NCBI RefSeq assembly: GCF_963457605.1
Contig: NZ_OY735139.1
Span: forward strand, 3,440,001-3,504,000
From: an uncultured Gellertiella sp.
Lineage (GTDB): Bacteria; Pseudomonadota; Alphaproteobacteria; Rhizobiales; Rhizobiaceae
Direction of reading: 5' to 3'
Length of the DNA stretch: 64,000 nt
In this document: positions 8,634-17,213 of the stretch, one piece after another
How the letters are laid out: each line of letters starts with the position of its first letter
How positions within the stretch are numbered: the first letter of the stretch is position 1
Notes under the pieces: model-generated
What the model saw: the letters and a program-made list of their open reading frames with translations, nothing else
What the model was told of the DNA's origin: nothing
Databases searched by the model: none
Program-made: the position numbers and the translations under genes

Positions 8634-10241
8634 GTGACCATGACATCCGCTCTCCCCCCCGCCATCGATCTGTCCCGCGTGCTTGAACTCGCGCCCGTCG
8701 AGGCCAGCCAGTGGCTGGTGATCGCCCCGGTGCTGCTGCCGCTGGTGGCAGGCGCGGTGCTGATCCTGTTGCGCCCTGCGGCGGGCAGGCGGCGGTCGCT
8801 TGCCGTCCTCCTCAGCCTGCCGGTGCTCGTCCTCACCGTGATGCTCAATGCCCTGCTGCTGGAGACCGTGCTGGTGGACGGGCCGGTCACCATGGTGATG
8901 GGCCGCTGGCTGCCGCCCTTCGGCATTGCCTTTACCGCCGATCTGCTGGGGGCAAGCCTGGCGCTGGCGGGTGCCATCGTGGTGCTGCTGGTGGCGATCA
9001 TGGCCCGGGGCGAGCCGCAGGGGCTTGCCAGTGCCTGTCAGCCGCACCCCCTCCATCTCCTGCTTCTCGCCGGTGTCACCGGTGCCTTTCTGACCGGCGA
9101 CATCTTCAATCTCTATGTCTGGTTCGAGGTGCTGCTGATCGCCTCCTTCGGCCTGCTGTCGCTCGGGCCTGACAAGCCGGCCATGGATGGCACGCTGACA
9201 TATGGCTTCCTGAACCTGATCGGCACCACCCTGTTCCTGATCGCCGTCGGCCTGCTCTACGGGCTGGCGGGCACGCTCAACATGGCGGATCTGGCGCTGC
9301 GGCTGCCCCACTTGACGCGAGGGCCGCTGATCGGCCTGACGGCGCTGGTGCTGTTTGCCTTCGCCATGAAGGCGGCGGCCTTTCCGCTGCAGTTCTGGTT
9401 GCCTGCCAGCTATCACACACCGCGCGCCAGCACGGCGGCGCTGTTTGCCGGCCTGCTGACCAAGGTCGGCATCTATGCGATGCTGCGGGTGCTGGTGATG
9501 CTGCTGCCCGCTGCATTTGCAGGGCTCGCACCGCTGCCGGGGCTGGTGGCCATGGCGACCATGCTGTTTGGCGGGCTCGGCGTGGTGCAGGAGCGGGATC
9601 TGAAGCGATTGCCGGGCTTCGTGCTGATATCCGGCATCGGCACCATGCTGGCCGGTCTTTCGCTGGGGTCGCAGCAGGGGCTGGCGGGCACCATCACCTA
9701 TGCGCTCCACTCGATGCTGCTGATGCTGGCGCTCTACGCGGCGCTGTTTGCCGCAGCCCGGCTGGCGGGCACCGGCGACATCCAGAAGGCTGCCGGGCTT
9801 TCTGCCCGCCATCCCGGCTTTGCCGGGCTGGTGCTGGCGCTGTTTTTCGCCGCCGCCGGCCTGCCGCCCTTTTCCGGCTTCTGGCCGAAGGTGCTGATCC
9901 TGAAAGCGGCCCTTCAGGCCGGAGCCACCATGCTCGCCGCCACGCTTCTGCTGTCGGGCCTGCTGGTCACCGTCGGGCTGGCGCGGGTCTTCCTGCTGGT
10001 CTTCTGGCGGCCGGCAACCGGGGCGCAGGCCACCCCGCCTGACGGCATAATGCCTGGCGGCACCGGCCTGCCGTGGACAATCCTGCTGCCGCTCCTTTTC
10101 CTGGTCGGGCTGCTGCTTGGTTTCGGGCTGTGGCCGGAACCCCTGCTGGCGCTGGCGGTCCGGGCGGCGGATGGATTGTGCGACCCCGCCGCCTATGTCC
10201 ATTCGGTGTTTCCCGCCACCGCCTTGCGGAGTGCGCCCTGA
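8634..10241 (+). CDS. mrpD: Mrp antiporter subunit D (NuoN/M-like)
   Basis: 535 residues with about 14 helices. NuoM/N-like proton-pumping subunit with the conserved Glu in FNLYVWFEVLLIASFGLL and Lys/His residues in KAAAFPLQFWLPASYHTPRAS. It starts at GTG 8634 or ATG 8640, 3-9 bp after mrpC. Its stop overlaps the mrpE start by one base (TGATG). It is paralogous to the NuoL-like part of MrpA. Confidence 0.95.
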   Translation: MTMTSALPPAIDLSRVLELAPVEASQWLVIAPVLLPLVAGAVLILLRPAAGRRRSLAVLLSLPVLVLTVMLNALLLETVLVDGPVTMVMGRWLPPFGIAFTADLLGASLALAGAIVVLLVAIMARGEPQGLASACQPHPLHLLLLAGVTGAFLTGDIFNLYVWFEVLLIASFGLLSLGPDKPAMDGTLTYGFLNLIGTTLFLIAVGLLYGLAGTLNMADLALRLPHLTRGPLIGLTALVLFAFAMKAAAFPLQFWLPASYHTPRASTAALFAGLLTKVGIYAMLRVLVMLLPAAFAGLAPLPGLVAMATMLFGGLGVVQERDLKRLPGFVLISGIGTMLAGLSLGSQQGLAGTITYALHSMLLMLALYAALFAAARLAGTGDIQKAAGLSARHPGFAGLVLALFFAAAGLPPFSGFWPKVLILKAALQAGATMLAATLLLSGLLVTVGLARVFLLVFWRPATGAQATPPDGIMPGGTGLPWTILLPLLFLVGLLLGFGLWPEPLLALAVRAADGLCDPAAYVHSVFPATALRSAP

Positions 10242-10723
10242 TGCCAGCCTTCGCCCGCATTCCCCATCTCCTGATCCTGACCGGTTTCTGGCTGGCGCTG
10301 ACCGGCAGCCTGTCCATCCTGAATCTGCTGCTCGGGCTGGTGGTCGCTGCGCTGGCGCTGGTGATCCTCGGCGACCAATTGCCGGGGACCGGTTTTCGCC
10401 TCCGCCCCGTGGCGGCGCTGGCGCTGCTGCTGCTGTTCCTGAAGGAACTGATGAAATCCGCCTGGCGGGTGGCGACGCTGGTGCTCGATCCCCGGATGTC
10501 GATCACCCCGGCCATTGTCGTGGTGCCGGTCAGCCTCACCGGGGATGCGGAGCTGACGCTTTTGGCAAACCTGATCACGCTCACCCCCGGCACGCTGACG
10601 GTCGATGTGGCGCAGGATCGCCGCGCCCTCTATGTGCATGCTCTTGAGGCGGACGATCCCGACAGGGTCAGGCGCGATATCCGGGCCGGTTTCGAACGGG
10701 CAATCCGGGAGGCGTTCCGATGA
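10241..10723 (+). CDS. mrpE: Mrp antiporter subunit E
   Basis: 160 residues. Two or three N-terminal hydrophobic helices are followed by a cytosolic tail. [16 protein letters not shown] is the conserved MrpE motif, and [16 protein letters not shown] is the other family hallmark. Needed for complex assembly in characterised Mrp systems. The longer open frame from 10073 lies inside mrpD and is not used; ATG 10241 overlaps the mrpD stop. Confidence 0.95.
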   Translation: MPAFARIPHLLILTGFWLALTGSLSILNLLLGLVVAALALVILGDQLPGTGFRLRPVAALALLLLFLKELMKSAWRVATLVLDPRMSITPAIVVVPVSLTGDAELTLLANLITLTPGTLTVDVAQDRRALYVHALEADDPDRVRRDIRAGFERAIREAFR

Positions 10724-11082
10724 GCGGGTTTCTGGCGATGAGCGGGTCTTTCCTGACGATGGCGCTCGATCTGGCACTCGCCATGCTGGTGCTGGCCATG
10801 CTGCTGACTGTCTGGCGGCTGCTTCGCGGGCCAACGCTTGCCGACCGGGTGCTGGCGCTCGACATGCTGGGGTCGGTGGCCATCGGCTTCATGGCCGTCT
10901 TTGCGCTGCGCACCGGGTTCTTCCTCTATGTCGATATCGCCATCGCGCTCGGTCTGGTCGGCTTTCTCGCGACAGTGGCCTTTGCCCGCTTCCTGCTCAG
11001 CCGCCCGGAAAAGAAACCGCCGCCGCCACCGCTGTCGCCACCCCGCCCGGCGCGCGCCGGCCAACGCAGGACACGCCGATGA
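10720..11082 (+). CDS. mrpF: Mrp antiporter subunit F
   Basis: 120 residues with three helices. [25 protein letters not shown] is the MrpF/MnhF signature. It overlaps mrpE (ATGA). The tail from about residue 92 is Pro/Arg-rich and longer than in many homologs. Its TGA overlaps the mrpG start. Confidence 0.94.
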   Translation: MSGFLAMSGSFLTMALDLALAMLVLAMLLTVWRLLRGPTLADRVLALDMLGSVAIGFMAVFALRTGFFLYVDIAIALGLVGFLATVAFARFLLSRPEKKPPPPPLSPPRPARAGQRRTRR

Positions 11083-11417
11083 TCATGGACAGTCTGCGGC
11101 TTGCTTCCGCCCTGCTGGTGCTGGCCGGTGCCTTTTTCACCCTGGTCGCGGCCACCGGACTGGTGCGCCTGCCCGATCTCTTCAGCCGCATGCATGCCGC
11201 CTCCAAGGCCGGGGCCGTCGGGGCCGGCCTGCTGCTGGTCGCCTCGGGATGTGGCTCCGGGGAGGCCGGCCTGACATTGCGGGCGCTGGCGGGATTCTTT
11301 TTTCTGGTTCTGACCTCGCCGGTTTCCGCCCATCTTTTGGCGCGCTCGGCAATCATGGCGGGCATGAACCCCGATCAGCAACGCCGCCGCCACCGGGGAA
11401 AATTAAGGAAAGGGTGA
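11079..11417 (+). CDS. mrpG: Mrp antiporter subunit G
   Basis: 112 residues with three helices. The MrpG/MnhG signature is [24 protein letters not shown] followed by a C-terminal [12 protein letters not shown] motif. Last gene of the operon, and its ATGA overlaps mrpF. The basic C-terminus ([11 protein letters not shown]) is probably cytosolic. The longer frame from 10605 lies in mrpE/F and is a shadow. Confidence 0.95.
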   Translation: MIMDSLRLASALLVLAGAFFTLVAATGLVRLPDLFSRMHAASKAGAVGAGLLLVASGCGSGEAGLTLRALAGFFFLVLTSPVSAHLLARSAIMAGMNPDQQRRRHRGKLRKG

Positions 11418-11875
11418 GTTTTCCGGGGTTTTCCTTTGAAAACCCTTGGATTTTTTATACTATCCAAAGGTCAGTCTAATTATTGCGTATCAGAAATATC
11501 GAATTTTGCTGTTTGGCAAGATTTCCTATATTACGGATGATTTTTATTATTGGATTTTATGCTGATTGGTGATACCCAAACAACATAGAGTGTGTTCGTG
11601 AACTATATTTCGACCGAATTTGCGGTCGCATTGCGAGGCCGGGACGCCAATCATGTGGCCAGGTCAAGCAATGCTGAGTGATCGACAATGAAAGGAATGT
11701 TTTTCGGGATGCGAGGGCCAAGACCTTGCGAAGACGGCAGTTGGTCTAGGGGTAGGCCAGTCACCGCCGCATGGGCTCTCAAACCCTGCAAACACGTCGC
11801 GCATGTCTCTATGTTTTAATCGACCGGCCGATGATTGGCCGGTTATCCGGGTGTGGTTAGAAGGAGACTTTTGGA
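11418..11875 (+). promoter_or_regulatory. Long AT-rich leader of the MucR/Ros-type gene
   Basis: A 458-bp spacer separates mrpG from the zinc-finger regulator. The first 200 bp are markedly AT-rich against the GC-rich flanks, which suits a MucR/Ros-regulated promoter because these proteins bind AT-rich DNA and often autoregulate. A GGTC-loop-GGCC stem with a tRNA-D-arm-like loop occurs near 11742-11762, but no complete tRNA can be folded. AGAAGGAGA at 11860-11868 is the ribosome site of the next gene. Confidence 0.45.
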
Positions 11876-12307
11876 ATGGTGGATAATGCTTATGGCAATA
11901 GCCAGGAGCTGTTGGTGGAACTGACTGCGGAAATCGTTGCCGCCTATGTCGGCAATCACGTGGTGCAGGTCGCTGATCTCCCCGGGCTGATTGCCGATGT
12001 GCACACGGCGCTGAACAACACGAATTCGCCGCAGCCTGTCGTGGCGCTGGTGGAAAAGCAGAAGCCTGCCGTATCCGTTCGCAAGTCCGTACAGGACGAT
12101 CAGATCACCTGCCTCGAATGCGGCGGGTCGTTTAAATCATTGAAGCGGCATCTGATGACACATCACGCGCTGTCGCCGGATGAATATCGCGACAAATGGG
12201 AGCTGCAGGCCGATTACCCCATGGTCGCGCCCGCCTATGCCGAAGCGCGTTCGCGCCTCGCCAAGGAAATGGGCCTCGGCCAGCGCCGCAAGCGCGGCAA
12301 GGCCTGA
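11876..12307 (+). CDS. mucR: MucR/Ros/RosR family zinc-finger transcriptional regulator
   Basis: 143 residues, typical for the rhizobial Ros/MucR family. The N-terminal half ([20 protein letters not shown]) is the oligomerisation region. The prokaryotic Cys2His2 finger uses C79-x2-C82 and H92, H96/H97 ([19 protein letters not shown]). It is followed by [10 protein letters not shown] and a basic tail (GQRRKRGKA) that contacts DNA. Family members repress or activate exopolysaccharide, motility and virulence/symbiosis genes and silence AT-rich DNA. Several paralogs per genome are usual, so the symbol marks the family only. Confidence 0.9.
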   Translation: MVDNAYGNSQELLVELTAEIVAAYVGNHVVQVADLPGLIADVHTALNNTNSPQPVVALVEKQKPAVSVRKSVQDDQITCLECGGSFKSLKRHLMTHHALSPDEYRDKWELQADYPMVAPAYAEARSRLAKEMGLGQRRKRGKA

Positions 12308-12380
12308 ACCAGAGCTCGCTGACCGGTTCGATCTGCCTCTTGCGGCAGCCGGTCCGGTTCGCGCAGCGTCATGCATGCCA

Positions 12381-12413
12381 CGCCTCCGCATCCTCGCGAT
12401 GCGGAGGCGTTTT
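12381..12413 (+). terminator. Intrinsic terminator of the MucR/Ros-type gene
   Basis: A perfect 11-bp stem (CGCCTCCGCAT / ATGCGGAGGCG) with a short loop is followed by TTTT, 74 bp after the stop codon. Confidence 0.85.
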
Positions 12414-12576
12414 CGTCCCTGATGGGGATGAATGTAGGATGAAGGTCCTAGATTTTAACCGAATATGAAATATTATCGGTGCAAAAACAAGAAATTATCG
12501 AAAATGTTCCTATGAGATCTTCCCCATGCGGATTTTATGAGAGAAAATATTCCTATTAACAACAAGGAGTATTATC

Positions 12577-12999
12577 ATGCCCGCATTGACCGATCCCTCA
12601 CCCCGCCAAATCCCGCAATTGCCGCAGGTGTCGATCTCCGGCAGCCTGGCGGACGGCACGCCGGATCTTTCCGTGCCGCTGCGCCATGCCTGCAAGGTGG
12701 TGCGGCAGATGACCGGCGAAATGCTGTCCTTCACCGGCGAGCGGGTGCAGATCCGCCGTGACCGCCGCCGCGCCCAGTGCCATATCCGGCAGATCGCCAT
12801 GTATGTCTGCCATGTCAGCCTGCGCATTCCGCAGACCGATATCGCCCTTGCCTTCGGCCGCGACCGCACCACCGTCGGCCATGCCTGCGCGGTGGTGGAA
12901 GACCGGCGCGACAATGTCGCCTATGACGAATTCGTCGCCGCCGTCGAAAGGCTCGCCACCTCGGTGTTTCAGGCAAGCCCGGTGGCCTTCCATGAGTAA
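12577..12999 (+). CDS. Small protein with a lone DnaA domain IV-like DNA-binding domain
   Basis: 140 residues. Residues 34-112 resemble the C-terminal DNA-binding domain of the replication initiator DnaA: a basic loop, two helices, then IPQTDIALAFGRDRTTVGHACAVVEDRR (85-111). That stretch corresponds to the DnaA signature helix-turn-helix (GRDxTTVxHA). No AAA+ ATPase domain or domain I is present, so it cannot initiate replication alone; it could bind DnaA-box-like sites or regulate genes. AAGGAG precedes the ATG, and an AT-rich 160-bp promoter region lies upstream. It overlaps the next gene by 8 bp, implying a shared role. Confidence 0.8.
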   Translation: MPALTDPSPRQIPQLPQVSISGSLADGTPDLSVPLRHACKVVRQMTGEMLSFTGERVQIRRDRRRAQCHIRQIAMYVCHVSLRIPQTDIALAFGRDRTTVGHACAVVEDRRDNVAYDEFVAAVERLATSVFQASPVAFHE

Positions 13000-13771
13000 G
13001 GCGCAAACCGAAACCCGCAAGGGTCTGGTGCGGCTGTTGCAGACGCTGCTTTCGGGGCCGCTCGGCCTTGAGGAGGAGGGGGGTGAGATCCTGCTGGTGC
13101 TGCCCGCGGGCACCCGGCGGCGCTTTGCCCGCCCGCTGGTCGAGGCCTGCGAGAGACAGGGCATGCTGAGACGGCAGGCCGGACAGGTTGCCGCCCTGCC
13201 GGAAGCCCGCACGGCGCTGAAACGGCTGATCGCCGGGGCCGGCCTCGGCTTTCTGGACCAGCACGGCCCGCTGGAGAATGAGAGCCGCCCTGTCGATGGT
13301 GCCGAGACCGATGTGCTGGTCAACCGAAAGGCCGATCCGCTCGGCGCGCTTGCCCGGCTGAAGGATCGGGATGGCACGCCCTGGTTTGCGCCGGAGGTGC
13401 TTGCCGCCGGACGCCGTCTGGCGGCGGATTTCCACTTTGGCGGCCTCCAGCCGAAAATCACCGCCTCGCTCGAACCCCAGATATCATCTGCCTCCAGGGG
13501 CGGGCGGGGGGCGCAGGCCGAGATGTCGGATCACACCGCCGATGCCCGCGCCCGCGTCGCCCGCGCCGCCACCGCCCTCGGTCCGGAACTCTCCGGCGTG
13601 GCGCTCGATGTCTGCTGCTTCGAGAAGGGGCTGGAACAGGTGGAACAGGAACGCCACTGGCCAGCCCGCTCCGCCAAACTGATGCTCCGCACCGCCCTGC
13701 AAGCCCTCGACCGCCATTATCAGATGCCCCGGCGGCAAGGGCAGGCGGCGGGAGCGATTGCCTCCGGTTGA
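12992..13771 (+). CDS. DUF6456-type conserved protein
   Basis: 259 residues from ATG 12992, which overlaps the preceding stop (ATGAGTAA). No membrane segments are seen. The N-terminal part (RLLQTLLSGPLGLEEEGGEILLVLPAGTRRRFARPLVEACERQGMLRR) resembles a winged-helix-like start. The C-terminal block (LAADFHFGGLQPKITASLE ... VARAATALGPELSGVALDVCCFEKGLEQVEQERHWPARSAKLMLRTALQALDRHY) is a conserved domain of rhizobial proteins in this position (recalled as DUF6456). In that block, the EKGLExxExxxxWPxRSAKxxLxxAL pattern resembles phage/regulatory 'antitermination-like' helical modules. Function unknown. Confidence 0.7.
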   Translation: MSKAQTETRKGLVRLLQTLLSGPLGLEEEGGEILLVLPAGTRRRFARPLVEACERQGMLRRQAGQVAALPEARTALKRLIAGAGLGFLDQHGPLENESRPVDGAETDVLVNRKADPLGALARLKDRDGTPWFAPEVLAAGRRLAADFHFGGLQPKITASLEPQISSASRGGRGAQAEMSDHTADARARVARAATALGPELSGVALDVCCFEKGLEQVEQERHWPARSAKLMLRTALQALDRHYQMPRRQGQAAGAIASG

Positions 13772-13902
13772 CGCTTCCGGCCCGCGTGACTACGGTTAGC
13801 GCGGCTGGACACAGGAGCTGCCGATGTCGCAACCCGCAATGGCACGATCCGCTACCCTGATCGTGTCGTTTCAGCGCCTGACGGGAGGGGACGACGATCC
13901 CG

Positions 13903-14316
13903 TTACAGCAGGGCCTGGGCTTCCTGGCGGATGCGGTTGACCATCGAGCGCAGGCCATTGGCGCGCTGGGTGGAGAGATGTTCGACAAGGCCGATCCGGC
14001 CGAAAAGCCCGGTGGCATCAAGACCGGCCACCTCGGAGGCACGCTTGCCGTCATAGGCCGCCAGCACGATGGCCACCAGCCCGCGCACGATATGCGCATC
14101 GCTGTCGCCCTGAAAATGCAGCACCGGATCTTCGCCCGGCCCCGCCTTGCTCACCAGCCAGACCTGGCTTGCACAGCCCTGCACCTTGTTTTCCGCCGTC
14201 TTCTCGACCTCGGCGAGATCAGGCAGCGCCTTGCCCAGCTCGATCACATAGCGATAGCGATCCTCCCAGTCGTCGAGATAGGCGAAGTCGTCGATGATCT
14301 GCTCGAGGGAAGCCAT
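13903..14316 (-). CDS. sufE: Cysteine desulfuration protein SufE
   Basis: 137 residues from ATG 14316; the longer frame to 14502 has no family similarity in its extra part. SufE fold with the sulfur-accepting Cys48 in NKVQGCASQVWL. Other family blocks are FAYLDDWEDRYRYVIELGKALP at the start and LSTQRANGLRSMVNRIRQEA at the end. It takes persulfide from the cysteine desulfurase SufS and passes it to the SufBCD scaffold for Fe-S cluster assembly. Monocistronic here, separate from any suf operon. Confidence 0.95.
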   Translation of the reverse strand: MASLEQIIDDFAYLDDWEDRYRYVIELGKALPDLAEVEKTAENKVQGCASQVWLVSKAGPGEDPVLHFQGDSDAHIVRGLVAIVLAAYDGKRASEVAGLDATGLFGRIGLVEHLSTQRANGLRSMVNRIRQEAQALL

Positions 14317-14614
14317 GGGGAAAATTCCTGCTGAAACCGGGGGCGGGCGGACTGGCCTGCCATATAGGCCAAACGGGCGCGATTGAACAGAACGGGGGGT
14401 GAAAAAGGTTTGGGCGGGCGTCTTGGGAATGCACAAGGGGGAGGGCGGGAACCTCGCGCTGCATTCCCTGCGCGCCAGCGAGGTCGATGCACACAGGCGC
14501 AAGCATTCCGGAAAATGTCACGGCACGGGATTACCTTTGATTTGCAGCGATACTGGACAGATCCTTTCGTCGCTGCAATGCTGGGTCGTGAAGGGGAGCA
14601 AGCATGATCTCGCG
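14317..14614. other. Intergenic stretch with no gene seen
   Basis: Upstream of sufE. It must hold the sufE promoter. Open frames on either strand have no recognisable family features. Confidence 0.4.
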
Positions 14615-14890
14615 AATTATACCAAGGATCACTGATGGGAACCCATTCGACCGGATCGATTTTGGCTTGCGGCCAGGAGAAAACCGCAGTCGGACCTACC
14701 GGTCCGGCGAGGATTTTCGACGCCGTCCGCAAGTCAAAAGCGACCGGCCCTCCGGGTGGCGTGGAATTCGGCCACCGGAGGGCGTCGAAATCCTCGGTCG
14801 ATGCTCAAAGCATCGACCTGCGGTATTCTCCTGCCCGGTATCCGTTTCCACGCCATCGAATGGGTTCCCATCAGTGATCCCTGGTATTAC
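14615..14890. repeat. Long imperfect palindrome, MITE-like element (family E, full copy)
   Basis: About 276 bp whose two halves are reverse complements over almost the whole length. The outer arms read TACCAAGGATCACTGATGGG on the left against the same sequence inverted ending near 14890. Inner arms (AGGAGAAAACCGCAG and GAGGATTTTCGACGCC) are also mirrored. The right arm contains an extra small hairpin (GGTCGATGCT-caa-AGCATCGACC). No transposase is encoded. A degraded half copy is at 35222-35299. Confidence 0.85.
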
Positions 14891-15011
14891 TGCCATTCTT
14901 CGACCCGTCTGCGTTGCCGCCACAATCGCAATGGCCGCTCTCCTGATCCTCTGCTTCTGGGGCTGGCAGCTGGTGAACTGGGCGACATTCTGGAAGCTGT
15001 TCTTTTCCTAG

Positions 15012-15110
15012 AGTCTGTCAGGTTCATATTGAACCAGCCAGACTCTGGCTCTCATTGCTGTCGTTTGTCTTTTCGGGAAAACCGGATTCCACTTTTCCCT
15101 GACAAACTCT
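15012..15110. repeat. IS630-related MITE, family A copy 1 (99 bp)
   Basis: Begins TA-GAGTCTGTCAGG and ends CCTGACAAACTC-TA. The left 35 bp are a hairpin, imperfect in this copy, and the right part ends in the conserved GGGAAAACCGGATTCCAC ... TTTCCCTGACAAACTC. It is flanked by TA on both sides. Terminal 11 bp match the IS630 element at 62306. Same length as copies 2 and 5. Confidence 0.92.
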
Positions 15111-15224
15111 ATATTGCGCTGATGATCGCCTCGACGCTGATCTGCTACATCGATGATCCGAGAAAGCTCTCCGGGCGGTAAGGCAGAACCCCGTCCCGGG
15201 CCACCCGTTCCCGGCGAAATAACC

Positions 15225-15252
15225 TTGCAAATCGGGAATCTCATGCCATAAT
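15225..15252 (+). promoter_or_regulatory. Candidate promoter of the ATPase gene
   Basis: TTGCAA (15225-15230), a 16-bp spacer, then CATAAT (15247-15252). The -10 ends 7 bp before the ATG, so a transcript would be leaderless or nearly so. Confidence 0.4.
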
Positions 15253-15259
15253 TGCAAGG

Positions 15260-16447
15260 ATGATCGAGCGCCGCATCACATCCCGGCTGATTGAAGCCAT
15301 CGAGACGTCCCCGGCTGTGGCCCTCATCGGGCCGCGTCAGGTTGGCAAGACCACGCTTGCCCGGGAAATCGGCGACAGTCGTCCCTCGGTCTATCTGGAT
15401 CTGGAGACGGAATCGGATCGTGCCCGGCTCACCGATCCCGAAAGCTACCTTGCCAGCCATGAAGACAAGCTGGTTATCCTCGACGAGGTTCACCGTGCGC
15501 CGGAACTGTTTCAGGCCCTGCGCGGGCTGATCGACAGGGGGCGGCGCAAGGGACTTGTGGCAGGCCGGTTTCTCCTGCTGGGGTCGGCCTCGGTCGATCT
15601 CCTCCAGCAATCCGGCGAAAGCCTCGCCGGACGGATTTCGTATCTGGAGCTTGCATCTCTCGACGCGCTCGAAATTCCGGCGAGCGGCCTTGAAACGCTG
15701 TGGACTCGCGGCGGCTTTCCGTCGAGCTATCTGGCATCAACCGATACCATCAGCTTCCGGTGGCGGCAGGATTTCATCCGCACCTATCTGGAGCGGGACA
15801 TTCCGCAGTTCGGCCCGCGCCTGCCGGCAGAGACGCTGCGCCGCCTGTGGACCATGCTGGCCCACAACCAGAGTGAGTTGCTGAACACCGCCAATCTGGC
15901 ACGCGCCCTTGCCATCGATGCCAAGACGGTGGCGCGGTATCTCGATCTGCTGGTCGACCTGCTTCTGGTCCGCCGCCTGCAACCCTGGCACAGCAATGCC
16001 GGCAAGCGTCTGGTCAAGACTCCGAAGGTCTATCTGCGCGACAGCGGCATCGTCCATGCCCTGCTGCGTCTGCCCACCCGCGAGGATGTGCTCGGCCATC
16101 CCGTCACCGGCGGCAGCTGGGAAGGTTTCGTCATCGAATCCCTTTTGGCTGCGGCGCCCGAGGGGACCGAACCCGCCTTCTACCGGACATCGGCTGGCGC
16201 CGAAATCGACCTGCTCCTGACCTTGCCCGGCAACGAATTGTGGGCGGTCGAGATAAAGCGTGGCTCTGCCCCAAAGCTCGGCCGGGGCTTCCACCAGGCC
16301 TGCGACGACCTGCAACCGGCCCGCCGTTTCTTCGTCTATGGCGGTACCGAACGCTTTCCCCTCAGCCGCAATACCGACGCCATCGGCCTGCCGGAACTGG
16401 CAGGGCTGCTGACATCAAGATCCGCAAGCCAGGACAAGCCGGCATAG
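15260..16447 (+). CDS. AAA+ ATPase with DUF4143 C-terminal domain
   Basis: 395 residues. N-terminal AAA_14 domain with Walker A GPRQVGKTT (24-32) and Walker B LVILDEVH (71-78). The sensor-like LLLGSAS follows near 112. The C-terminal DUF4143 region (RRLWTMLAHNQSELLNTANLARAL ... KVYLRDSGIVHALL) includes a winged-helix and then a nuclease-like core, GAEIDLLL ... ELWAVEIKRG, which has the E/D-x-ExK pattern of PD-(D/E)xK folds. This family is widespread and poorly characterised; roles in stress or defence have been proposed. It lies directly after the MITE and is convergent with the DUF5330 gene. Confidence 0.88.
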   Translation: MIERRITSRLIEAIETSPAVALIGPRQVGKTTLAREIGDSRPSVYLDLETESDRARLTDPESYLASHEDKLVILDEVHRAPELFQALRGLIDRGRRKGLVAGRFLLLGSASVDLLQQSGESLAGRISYLELASLDALEIPASGLETLWTRGGFPSSYLASTDTISFRWRQDFIRTYLERDIPQFGPRLPAETLRRLWTMLAHNQSELLNTANLARALAIDAKTVARYLDLLVDLLLVRRLQPWHSNAGKRLVKTPKVYLRDSGIVHALLRLPTREDVLGHPVTGGSWEGFVIESLLAAAPEGTEPAFYRTSAGAEIDLLLTLPGNELWAVEIKRGSAPKLGRGFHQACDDLQPARRFFVYGGTERFPLSRNTDAIGLPELAGLLTSRSASQDKPA

Positions 16448-16493
16448 AGGCGACAGCCGGTCTTGCGCACCGGAAGGCCTGCCACCACCCCCC

Positions 16494-16536
16494 ACACAAA
16501 AAAAGCGCCGCGAAAACAGGGGATGTTTTCGCGGCG
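16494..16536 (-). terminator. Intrinsic terminator between convergent genes
   Basis: Stem CGCCGCGAAAAC / GTTTTCGCGGCG (16506-16536). Seven or more A residues lie on its left side, giving a U-tract when read from the - strand. It therefore fits termination of the DUF5330 gene. Confidence 0.75.
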
Positions 16537-16676
16537 TTGGCAAAAGAGTGCTCGAATTCACAGGGTAGGCACGTCCAGGCACGGGGTCTGAAACCCGGTG
16601 CAAGCTTTAAGAAAAGCGGGAGGAAAGGGCGGGAGTGACCAAGGGACAGGACGCCACCCCCGCGAACTGACAAACG

Positions 16677-17213
16677 CTAGAGAAAATCCTGGGTCGGGCG
16701 CGGCAGGGGGATCGGCACGTGGGTGAGCACGGTTCCGGTCACCACCTTGTCGGCGACGGGGGGGCGATAGGGTTGTGGCTTGTCCGGATTGATCCTTGGC
16801 GGCAGCGGCTGGGCGGCAATCCCGCCGTCCACCGCCTTTGCGGCGGCCTCGGCGCTTGCGGGCGGCAGCTTCGGCACGGAGGGTTTCAATGCGGCGGGAC
16901 TGGCCGGACCGGCAGCGGCGACATCTGCCGGCCTGTCGGCAAATTTCGAATTCAGATAGTCGAAGGCAACCAGCGCCCCCTCCTTTGCCCGGTAGCCGAG
17001 TGCGGTAAAGGTCTTGCCACCCTTCTCGCAGACGTCAGGCTTGGCGGTGCAGATATTGCTTACATAGTCATAGGCCCCTGTTGCCGCCGCCATCGCGTCC
17101 GACATGTCCACCGGCGGGGCATTTGCCAATCGCGCCGAACTTGTCGCGCTGAAAACCGGCAAGAGCACCAGCACCAGTGAAAACCAGAAACTGCCCTTGA
17201 TGAAGAACCACAT
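16677..17213 (-). CDS. DUF5330-type protein with one membrane anchor
   Basis: 178 residues from ATG 17213 (MWFFIKGSFWFSLVLVLLPVF), a start typical of the small rhizobial DUF5330 family; the longer frame to 17351 adds a non-conserved leader. Residues 3-22 form a membrane segment or signal anchor. The conserved block YDYVSNICTAKPDVCEKGGKTFTALGYRAKEGALVAFDYLN (about 47-87) contains two Cys that may pair in the periplasm. The rest is Pro-rich. Function unknown; its start is 459 bp from the start of the divergent kinase gene. Confidence 0.75.
   Translation of the reverse strand: MWFFIKGSFWFSLVLVLLPVFSATSSARLANAPPVDMSDAMAAATGAYDYVSNICTAKPDVCEKGGKTFTALGYRAKEGALVAFDYLNSKFADRPADVAAAGPASPAALKPSVPKLPPASAEAAAKAVDGGIAAQPLPPRINPDKPQPYRPPVADKVVTGTVLTHVPIPLPRPTQDFL

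Noticed and set aside
8505-10202. 565-residue open frame on the - strand
   Set aside because: Antisense to mrpC and mrpD; Gln/Arg/Gly-rich shadow without domains.
11735-11800. Possible tRNA gene (D-arm-like GGTC loop GGCC and a CTC-containing loop)
   Set aside because: No matching acceptor stem, anticodon stem or T-loop (GGTTCGAATCC) can be formed, so it is not a tRNA.
14604-15011. Open frames across 14604-15011 on both strands
   Set aside because: They run through the long palindrome and have no family similarity; the DNA structure explains them.
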